Origin: Neocallimastix lanati (nom. inval.)
Taxonomy: Eukaryota; Neocallimastigomycota; Neocallimastigomycetes; Neocallimastigales; Neocallimastigaceae
Direction: 5' to 3'
NCBI GenBank assembly: GCA_016946835.1
Contig: JACVTC010000091.1
Span: 110,001-162,500 of the forward strand
DNA: 52,500 nt
The notes under the pieces are model-generated. The model ran no database searches. It had not been told where the DNA came from and saw only the letters and a program-made list of their open reading frames with translations. Every line of letters starts with the position of its first letter. Position 1 is the first letter of the stretch. Positions 26,158-35,045 of this stretch are shown here, piece after piece. Both the position numbers and the translations under genes were made by a program.

Positions 26158-26345
26158 GTTGTTGTTTTTTTCAGTTCTTATTTTCAATTTTTAAGTAATA
26201 TGTTTTATATTTAGGATATTTTAAAATAAAAAATATTAAATTTTAATTTTCGATTTATGAGTAATAGGTTTTAAGTGAAGGATATTTTTAAAATATAGAT
26301 GTATTAAATTTAAAAACTATTAAATTTTAAATAATTAATTATACT
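25380..26345. other. AT-rich spacer
   Basis: A+T DNA with T runs (26044-26067) and a short ATT array (26123-26157). Nothing coding seen on either strand. Confidence 0.6.
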
Positions 26346-26349
26346 TTTA

Positions 26350-26658
26350 AATCCTAAATAAGCCAACGAGTCATCTTAGAACGAAGAAGTAGAGATTGGA
26401 TACTTTCCTTGCCTTAATCTCAACGACCAAAATCTCAATCAAAATACTTGAAATGTTCCCTGGCCCATCTTCTTTCTTCAACAGGCAAACCATAGCTTCA
26501 AGGATCGATTCAAGTATCTCCACTCACAAGCAATTTTTCTGGCTCACAAAGCAGATTTAATAACTCTTTTTTAACAACAACCACAAGAAGCAACCATTAG
26601 ACAAGAAATTTTCCTACTACCAAATTCCGTAATTCTTTATCAAAAGAAGAATAGGATC

Positions 26659-26702
<44 letters not shown>

Positions 26703-27480
26703 GCCTCTATTGTGGTTCTGCCGATCATTCCCTACAAAAATGCCCACTAGAAAATAGAAGCAAAGCTATTCACCCGTACTCTCATATGTAATCCAAAGCT
26801 AAACATTACTACAAGACCAAAAATACTCGACCAACCCAACGTAAACCATTCAAGCTCACCATAAATATTTCAAATACTTCTGTGAAAACTAAAATCCCTC
26901 GAGACTCTAGATCTCAAATCCAACTTCATGGACATATACTTGCATAATATTCCATTCACTACTAAAAGTAAATATTCCTTGTTGTCTATGGTATAGGTGG
27001 AAATCAAACAATTTTTGATAAACCATAAACCTGTCTCTCTTAGTAATGGCAATCACAATTGTAAAATAAAATTCTATAAAGTTGATCCAGTGTGCTCTTC
27101 TAGAAGCTGACTGGTTAACTACTCACAATCCAACTATCAATTTCTGTTCCAAAGAGTAATCCTTTAAATCCAACTATTGCTCTTTCGAACTGCCTCCTTA
27201 ATTCCAAAACTCCTATGCCATTTATCGCACATGCATGTCTCCAAAGAAGAAAACAGAATCTCAAGAAAATAATAAACTTAAGGATGCTGATGATAACATC
27301 CGACAAAAGTTATTACCAACTAAACTACTACCATTTAAGAATGTATTACAACAACTTAGAAATGCTGGTCTTTATAGCCAAAATCGAAAAAAAAAAAAAA
27401 GTGTGAATTCTTTGTTCCTTTCTTAGATTTTCCTTGGTCATAAAAAAAAATCCGCTTATGGTATCTTCATATAGATCCCA

Positions 27481-27518
<38 letters not shown>

Positions 27519-28350
27519 CTTCTATTCTCAAATGGCCTACTCTCACCAATGTCAAAGAACTTTAATCCTTTCTTGGTTCAGTTTACTACTACCGCTCTGG
27601 CTACCAAAATTGTCTACGCTCTGGCTCCACCAATGGTAAACCTGATGATCTCTCTCTTTTCACCGTCCTAATCTCGCTACATCTAGTGACGATACTTCCT
27701 CTGATGATGTCTTCGTTTTCTCCGTTCTCCTCCCCTAAAAACTTTTTTTATATAATCACAAACCATGATTACTTCCTTGACCGATCAAATTCTCAATGAA
27801 CGTTAAAGAAGACCAATATTCTTATCATAACGACATCTGCCATCAATTCTCTTCGAACCAACTCCAGGACTCTCCCAAATTCAAATTTATAAAACTTTTC
27901 ACTTAGTAAAAGCGTCCTTCTATTCAATGAAAAAAAAGAAAAAATTTTTTTTTGTTCCTCAAAATTATAGTTCTTCTTTTCTAAATATTTGTCTTTCATA
28001 ACTCTCCCTCCACTAGTTACTATAATATCAAAAAAAAAAAAAAAAAAAACTATGACTTCTGGTAATTTTTATAAGTACTCTACTATTATAGATTATGTTC
28101 GCTCCTTTGACTCCTTCTGCCGCTCTAAAAAAAAGAAAAAAAATACTCCAGACATAAACCTTATGGACTTCCTACAACCCTTGGAAATATCTAATCATCT
28201 TTGGATATCAATCTCTATGGACTTCACTACCGACCCTTCCAACTTCTAATTGGCTTCACTTGTATTCTGGTTATTTTCGACTGCTTCTCCAAAATGAAAT
28301 GCTTCATCCCTTTCCCAAATGTTCCTTCCAAAACCTTAGAGATTACATCA
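26350..28350 (+). mobile_element. decayed Ty3/gypsy retrotransposon gag-pol
   Basis: Pieces of gag and pol survive in different plus frames. A zinc knuckle, LCLYCGSADHSLQKCP, lies near 26700-26748 and is laid out like the knuckle of the intact gypsy element at 35751. VYGIGGNQTIF near 26986 matches the flap region of the aspartic protease. WISISMDFTTDP (28202-28238), followed in another frame by GFTCILVIFDCFSKMKCFIPFPNVPSK (28252-28332, frame-shifted), matches the integrase core including its first catalytic Asp. Reverse transcriptase is not clearly recognisable. The frame is cut by A runs of 39, 33 and 18 bases at 26659-26697, 27482-27514 and 28032-28049. No LTRs were found at the edges. Confidence 0.7.
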
Positions 28351-28399
28351 ATAGTAAAATCAAGACAAAATGTTAAAGGTTTTATAAGATTTGTATTAA

Positions 28400-29338
28400 T
28401 TGTAATTCATTTTTTTCATATTTTAATTAGATCCATTTATTAAAAGGGTTGGTTTAATAGCAATACTAGAATTATTCATTGGATTAGTAGGAAACTTGGT
28501 ATCCAAAACATATACAATATACCTTTGTCTAAGAACATTAACAACATCATCCTATTATAATTTCTTCCATACATATTAAATCACTATTTTCTTTTTCATA
28601 ATGTGAAACTAATGAATCAACTAACACATATTGTGATTTTTCAATTAAAGATTCCGGATAAAGATATCTTATTAATCTTAAACTAGGTTTGTTATTAATG
28701 AAGAGGAACAACGAGTAAGTTCATTACTAGCATTAAAATAAAAATATCTATCTTCAAATCCTACGTAATCAATAGCTTCATCATCAGTATCATCAGGTCC
28801 AAATCTATCCGGATCTATATCTCTTGCTAATTGATAATATAGTTAGTTTACATTTTCTTTATACAAATTAAACTATACTAGTTTCTTACTCAATCTACTA
28901 CGATCTAAAGAAGTTAATAACTGTTAGTTGTTTAGGATATACCTATCCAGGTGAGGAAACATTACTACCACTTAATTGTGGCCAATCAACAGATTTAACA
29001 ATGGCATTGATCTTTATTTAGTTATATAATGATGAAATATTTTTAAAATACTCAGATCTCCTAATAGTATTATATATATTTACAAATGCACAACCAATGT
29101 TTTTAACTATTCCATAAGTATATTTTTAGCCAGATATACCTAAACCATTAACCCTTATCGAATCTATCATTATTAATATTCGAGATAACTCTAATAGTAT
29201 CTAAATCTTGACCACATTCAATGATTATTTTAGGTCTTAATACCACATTATAGGCATCTTTTTTTGATTAAAGGCAACTCTAATATTACTTCGAGAATGT
29301 CTTCTTCTTAAACTTGAAGAACCTGTAAAATTAACCAT
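28400..29338 (-). pseudogene. fossil reading frame resembling a CRESS-DNA-virus capsid protein
   Basis: The minus strand from an ATG at 29336-29338 carries one protein-like sequence spread over several frames with stops. It begins with an Arg-rich stretch (LRRRHSRSN, about 29285-29311). A segment with SLYN and KINAIVKSVDWP (about 28978-29030) resembles the xYxQYKINAI strand common in circular ssDNA virus capsids. An acidic DPDRFGPDDTDDE stretch (about 28775-28822) is followed by YPESLIEKSQYV (about 28625-28660), like the SLxEK motif of these capsids. The end has NPMNNSSIAIKPTLLI (about 28438-28485), like their FKPTLLI C terminus. Order and length fit such a capsid. No Rep gene or origin is near. 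The call is from motif memory, without a search; an unknown host gene is the alternative. Confidence 0.4.
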
Positions 29339-29349
29339 TTCAATTTCTT

Positions 29350-29841
29350 ATTTGAATTTTAAAATTTCTAACACTACTCAAATAATATCTCACATATAAA
29401 ATTTGTAATTTAAAGTTTATTTAAATTTTTTTACTATATATATATATTAATTTACATTGAAGTTACATATTACTCATACACATAAAATATTATATACAAT
29501 CATTAGCTTTTATAATATACTTTTAATATTAATATTATTCATATAACTATACAATAATTCTCATTTTATATATTTAAATATATTATACACCAATATTAAC
29601 TATATATATATATATATATATCCATGAATATTGTTAATTATCCGTTAATTGAATAAATTGCATCTTTAAAAACCCTAAAATTGTAAATGTATTTTAATAC
29701 TACTACTTGAATAGGCAGTTTCTTTAATACCAGAAATCATTGCTCAGTTTTCTTCTAATAATTCATATATATATCATGTTGCTGTAGTAAACCACGTAGG
29801 AAAAATTTATTTATTATTATAGCAAGAATAATAACTATGCT

Positions 29842-29880
<39 letters not shown>

Positions 29881-30509
29881 ATTATTACAGTTTTAGAGTT
29901 AGTTTAAATAATGTAACCAAAATTAAAAGTCTTTCATACTAACTGTAAAAATTTACTATTCCAATAATCACTATTATAATTGTTTTATGTTTTACCATAA
30001 TTATCTATTATGTCAAAAGTATTAAATAGTTATTAATTAACTTTCTTACTATATCATTTTATATATATATTTATATATATATATATAAATATTTTTTTTA
30101 ATTGGAATTTGGAAAATGAAACCAAACTTAAAATTAAAATACAATTAGTATATATAAAAATAAATTCTCTTGCAGAACAATTTCGTAGTAATTAGTAATA
30201 ACTATAAAATTATTTATTATCTTAATGTTGATATGGCGTACAAGTATATTATTTATTCATTAAGATTTACTTAACCTCTTAATCTAAAATTATACTTTTT
30301 GTTATTTTTATTCCATTTTATGGTTAGTGTAATACTCCAATATATTATTTTATATTATATAAAATTTATTATTTCTTTTTTTCTTTTTTTTAATATAAAA
30401 AATTTTAATTTTTTTTTTTTTTTTATTTTCTTCTTTTTCATTCCAAACACAGAATTAAATCTAAAATCTTATTAATTAATTAATTAATTAATTAATTATC
30501 AATTTAGAA

Positions 30510-30542
<33 letters not shown>

Positions 30543-31349
30543 AAAAAGAATTATTAATTAAAAAAGGAAAGAAAAAAAACTTATAAAAAAGGAAAAAATG
30601 AAATTAAAAATGAATGGCTTTTGATTTTATGTCTAATAATTATATTAAGAATTATACCCATCAATATCAATATCATATACAATGAAAATAAATATAGATT
30701 TCTATGTAATATTAATATTATTAATCAAATATATTCAATAATTCTTTTTTTTTTTTATTTTTTATTATTATATAAATTATATATATATATTAAAAAAAAA
30801 TAAAATGAATAAATCAATATTTATATTTAATAATAAATATAACAGTTATTTTATTTTATTTTTATTTTTATTTTTTTTATTTTTTTATTATTATTTATTT
30901 TATTTTTATTTTTATTTTTATTTTTTTTGTATTCATTTAATATACGAAATAAAAGGATAATTCAATATGAACATTGCCATTTTTTATGAAATAAAAATGA
31001 CATAAAAAAATGCAATAAAACTTTAAAAACTTTAATTAATTAGTAGAATAAAAAAAATTTTTTTATTTTTAAAAGTCCTAAATATATAAACTTATATTAT
31101 TTCTTAATTCTTATTATAATAATTTTTTTCTATTAAACAAATAAAATAATGTTGATTTAAACATTTTATATTATTTTTATTTTTTTATCAAAGTAGTAAT
31201 AAGTAGTAATAGTTTTTTTTTTTTTTTTGGCATATCATTTTTTCTTTATTTATTTTTAAAAGTTAGTAAATTTTATTAAAAAAAAAAAAAACCGTTGTTA
31301 TAGTTTGAGGCATAAAAATTAAAATTTATTTTTATCTCTTACATGTTTA

Positions 31350-31385
<36 letters not shown>

Positions 31386-31539
31386 ATTTATTATAATTTA
31401 AATTATTTTTTACTTTTATATACAATATTTAAATTAAATAATATATAAGCAATATATAAATAAATATATAAATAAATATATAAATAATGAGTTGAATTGA
31501 TTAATAAAATTTTTATTATTAATTAATTAAGGATTAATT

Positions 31540-31573
<34 letters not shown>

Positions 31574-32515
31574 CTTTAAAAAAAAAAAAAAAAAAAACGG
31601 AATATTAATAATTATCAATATTTAAATAATAAAAATTATAAATGTTATCAATAGAAATTATAATTAATTTAAATAGATTAAAAAAGCATTCATTAGTTTA
31701 TATTCATATTTTCTTTTTTATTTGTAATTAATAAATAGCTTGGTAAAAAAAAAAAAAATAAATAAAAAAAAGGAAATTTAAATGGTATTTTATTAAAGTA
31801 TAATAGAGATTCTCGCTATTAATCTTTATAACTTTTTTTTTTATTGTTGTTGTTGCTTAATTTATCATATAATATATTTCTTTACATTATTTTATTATTT
31901 TATTATTTTTTTTTTATTTCTAAATATAAATTAATAATAATTTATTATTAGGAATAAGTAGAAATAAAAAAAAGTAATAATAATTATTTATTTATTTCAA
32001 TATATATAGAGGTAAAAGTAGTAATTCATTATAATATATATAATCGAAATAATTAATTATTGTTTAAATAATAGATAAAATATATAATAATTTAACGATT
32101 GATTCAAATAAATGAATTTAAAGAATATCTTTTTTTATATTATTACTATTATTACTATTATTACTATTATTTAATTAATAAAGTAATAATATTTTATATA
32201 ATATTTTTTTTTTTAATAATTTTATATAATAAATTTATTAATTCTTTAATTTAAACTCTTTAAATGGCATATAAAAATATTTGCATAAACTATAAATGAA
32301 AATTCGGGAGAAAAAAAAGGTGAACTAATAATGTATTGGTAAATTTCTAAATAATTTAGTTTTTTTATTTTATATATACAAACACACCAAAATTAATTAT
32401 ATTTTATATAATTTATATATTATAATTATTATAATTAATATTTTATATTTTATATATTTCTATATTTTAAATATATTTCTAAATTTCTATATATTTTATA
32501 ATTAATAATTATTAT
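29350..32515. other. 3.2-kb AT-rich spacer
   Basis: A+T DNA with T or A runs (29845-29876, 31354-31381, 31551-31573), an ATTA repeat near 30473-30497 and an AAT repeat near 30511-30531. A 60-codon frame at 30621-30803 is typical AT noise. No gene recognised. The copia element inserted at its right edge. Confidence 0.6.
32511..32515. other. target-site duplication of the copia element (left)
   Basis: ATTAT just before the TG of the 5' LTR. The same five bases follow the 3' LTR at 44183-44187. Confidence 0.75.
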
Positions 32516-32770
32516 TGCTATTATATCTAATCTAGAAACAAAATTTAATAAATGAATAATTTAAAAAATATAAATAATAATATAAAACAATGATTTAAAT
32601 CAAATGTATAAATTAATGTATAAATTAATTTTAGTCTAGAACAAGCCACATAATTAGTATAAATACATGTAAATTTTCTCTTTAAATCTTCGTAATTACC
32701 TTTATATATTTTCATATATAAATAAATAAATAAAATATATTTTAAATAAAATAACTTTAATTAAATAATA
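32516..32770 (+). repeat. copia 5' LTR
   Basis: 255 bp, begins TGCTATTATATC and ends AATTAAATAATA. The right boundary follows from the first mismatch with the 3' LTR (G against A) together with the target duplication. Confidence 0.9.
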
Positions 32771-32824
32771 GATTAAGAGTCTCATTCTGAGATTAAGAAA
32801 ACATTTTTATTTTTCTGCAAAACA

Positions 32825-33200
32825 ATGACTAAATACGATTTGGGAATTAAGCTTAATGGAAGAAACTACAATCAATGGTTTCTTCTTCTTTCCAGCCACT
32901 TACGTTCTGAAAGACTTAGTGACTACATTACTATTGATGTAGTCAATAACGCAAGAAGTGATCTCCGCGATGCTGCGAATGAAGCTGCTCGATTGGCCCA
33001 GTTACCTCAAGATCAAAGGGATGACGAAGCTCTTGCCCGTCAGCGAAATATCGTCCAAGGAATACGCCAAACAGTGGAAGAGGCAGAAGCCAAAGAGGCC
33101 ACTGTAAATTCAATTATTATCTCCAATGTGACTGAAAAAGTACTTACGTACATTCAGAACATTAATAATCCCCGAGAAAAAATCGAGAAATTAGAATTTC
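32825..33200 (+). pseudogene. copia gag-pol, 5' part, cut by the gypsy insertion
   Basis: This is the N-terminal part of the copia polyprotein, which should hold the capsid domain. The first residues (MTKYDLGIKLNGRNYNQW) match the start of copia gag proteins, LNGxNYxxW. An Ala/Glu/Arg-rich helical region (LRDAANEAARLAQ) follows. The frame is open for 125 complete codons up to the insertion at 33200/33201 and then stops three bases inside the gypsy LTR, giving a 126-residue truncated product. The remainder resumes at 40032 in the same phase once the inserted DNA and one copy of ATTTC are discounted. The gene was therefore intact when hit. GC content is clearly higher than in the surrounding DNA. 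Confidence 0.9.
33196..33200. other. target-site duplication of the gypsy element (left)
   Basis: ATTTC within copia gag, repeated at 40027-40031 after the gypsy 3' LTR. Five bases is normal for Ty3/gypsy integrases. Confidence 0.9.
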
Positions 33201-33842
33201 TATAACAGAATCAATAATTACAATTATTTTATTATTTTAATATTTAGTATTATTTTTCAATAAAGTTTTAAAACAAATAATTAAATTTAAAAAATATTAT
33301 TTCTGGTATAGTTGTTAGTAACTAATACCATGAATCAAACTACTTAGGGTTCGATTCACATTTATTATTATTTTATAGTTTTATTCTAAAAAATATCTAG
33401 AAGATTCTTTATAGTTCAAGAAATTACTAGAATTTCTTGATAATTCTTGTGTTTAATTAATTAAAATTTATTCTATTAAATTCTTAATTCTATTGTTTTC
33501 TATTTTTTCTAAATTTTTCGATTTTTAAGAACTTTTTAGAAACTTTTATTTTTATTTTTTAATAACTTTAACTTTTGAAAAAAAATATAAATATGAGTAA
33601 AATTCTTATTAACAAATATTCTTTTCTTTGTGTTTTTTATTTTAATTTTGTTTAGTTAATAAAACTTAATTTTTTAATAAAACTTTTTTTAATATTAATA
33701 CTATATCAACCCTTGCGGCTTATAGTATTATAATAAATATAATTAATAAAATAATTATAATAAAAGAAAAAAAATAAATAAAAAATAAAATAATTTTTGT
33801 TTTTTTTGAGTGTTATTATATTTATTATAATATTTTGTTATA
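33201..33842 (+). repeat. gypsy 5' LTR
   Basis: 642 bp, from TATAACAGAATC to TTTTGTTATA. It contains a tRNA-like A/B-box segment at about 33304-33374. A cluster TCAACCCTTGCGGC near 33706-33719 is the other GC-richer patch. Confidence 0.95.
33304..33374 (+). promoter_or_regulatory. tRNA-like segment with A box and B box in the gypsy 5' LTR
   Basis: GTATAGTTGTTAGTA (33306-33320) differs by one base from the D-arm/A box typical of eukaryotic tRNA-His genes. GGTTCGATTC at 33348-33357 matches the B box consensus GGTTCGANTC. The 40-odd base spacing is that of a real tRNA gene. TTTT, a minimal Pol III stop, follows at 33371-33374. The acceptor and anticodon stems do not pair, so this is not a working tRNA. 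It may be a decayed tRNA captured by the LTR or an internal Pol III promoter. The same segment recurs in the 3' LTR at about 39488-39558. Confidence 0.5.
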
Positions 33843-35045
33843 ATAAAAAACACCCAAGATTTAGACGCCGTGCCTTGATATATCTACCCTTTTGTTTGGT
33901 TTGAAGCTTTCTTTTGGAATTAGTGTCTACTGCCTTTTTGTTTTCTTTTTGGACTTTATTTTTTGAATCTCTCGGATTTTCTGTTTCCTTTGTTTTTGGT
34001 TTCTGTTTGGCTACTTATCTTATTGGCTTCAGGTTTCCACTTTTGGTTAGATTCTTTCTGTTTGCCTTGGATTTCTTATTTTTGGTCTTGGTTTCTGTTT
34101 CCATTGGTTTCAGATTTCTTAGTTTTGGACTTGGTTTTTGTTTCCATTGGTTTCGGGTTTCTGATTCTTGGTTTCTACTTTTGGACAAAATCTCTTCTTC
34201 TCTTAGTCTCTGATATCTTCTTTGGGTTCAGCCTTGCTTCTTGAATCTACTTTTTTTTCTTTAAAAAATAAAATTCTCGGTTTTTGGTACTAATAGCATA
34301 CTCACAATTATACCAAAATCTATCTAGGCGAAAAAAAAAAAAAAATTTTTTTTGATATAAAAAATTCTTTAAGAAGTTCTACAGTTCTTGAGACTTTTTA
34401 AAGAATATTACAGGTAAATATAATATTTAAATATACTAGGAGCGATTAGAGCTCATAAACAGAGTTTCGGCGGTTAGTAACTAGTTTCAGTAGGTTAGAA
34501 ACTATAGCCGTTAATTATTTGAATATAAACGGGCTTCAAAACCCTAGGGCGTGAAGAGCGTGTGGATTAAACGAAAGCCACATCCTACCAACCAACTTCA
34601 ACAGTTCGGTGGTTGCTCTATTCGAATAAGCTCTGGCGAATAAGGAACTATAGTCACCGAAGGCTATAGGTTGGTCGTGAAGGTAAAGCGACTTTAAAAT
34701 ATATAGTTTATAATTTTTTATTTTGAGGTCTAGTATATACCTCTAGTTAGTAACTCTTGCCGGTTTTTTATTTTGTTGTAAGGCATAAAAGAGTGAAATT
34801 TAGTCTAGTTATTATATTTACCAAATTAAATTTAAAAAAAAAAAAAAAAAAAAATTTAAATCAGCAATTAAACTAAACGCCTAGAAAAATAATAATTTAT
34901 AATTCTTTATCATTACAATTTTCATTCGGGAGCACTAATAAAAAAAAAAAAAAAAAAAAAATAATAATAATAATAATAGTGATAATATTAAATAAATCTT
35001 CCTATTGCAATTCTTAAACTTGTTTATAATTTAATAATTCTTTCA
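33843..35045 (+). other. long gypsy leader (5' UTR) between LTR and gag
   Basis: It begins ATAAAAAACACCC with no TGG-type primer-binding site. A T+G-rich block with imperfect repeats lies at about 33890-34225, and a GC-richer, stem-rich block at 34468-34675. Poly-A/T spacers come before the gag start at 35046. Some short open frames in the T+G block (33914-34244) are low complexity and probably not genes. At 1.2 kb the leader is long for the family and may carry packaging, dimerisation or translation signals (inferred). Confidence 0.6.
34468..34675 (+). ncRNA. stem-rich RNA element in the gypsy leader
   Basis: Paired segments seen by eye: CGGC (34468-34471) with GCCG (34507-34510), enclosing AGTTTC/GAAACT (34483-34488 with 34498-34503); CTTCA/TGAAG (34534-34538 with 34552-34556); and GTGTGG/CCACAT (34560-34565 with 34578-34583, one G-U pair). 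A closing stem ACCAAC/GTTGGT (34587-34592 with 34670-34675) encloses three hairpins: AACT/AGTT (34594-34606), TATTCG/CGAATA (34619-34642) and CTATAG/CTATAG (34648-34669). The last set has a cloverleaf-like layout of 89 bases. It is not a canonical tRNA, since no T-loop is present. Confidence 0.45.

Noticed and set aside
30621-30803. 60-codon frame rich in Ile
   Set aside because: Composition is that of random A+T DNA, and no motif or neighbouring exon supports it.
33304-33374. functional tRNA gene
   Set aside because: A and B boxes are present, but acceptor, anticodon and T stems do not pair, so only a tRNA-like regulatory segment or relic is claimed.
33914-34244. two overlapping frames rich in Phe, Leu, Ser and Val in the gypsy leader
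   Set aside because: They come from T+G-rich low-complexity DNA, have no domain and no clear start context. Treated as leader sequence.
34587-34675. tRNA or hammerhead ribozyme in the gypsy leader
   Set aside because: The layout is cloverleaf-like, but there is no T-loop TTCGA at the right place and no CTGATGA...GAAA hammerhead core.
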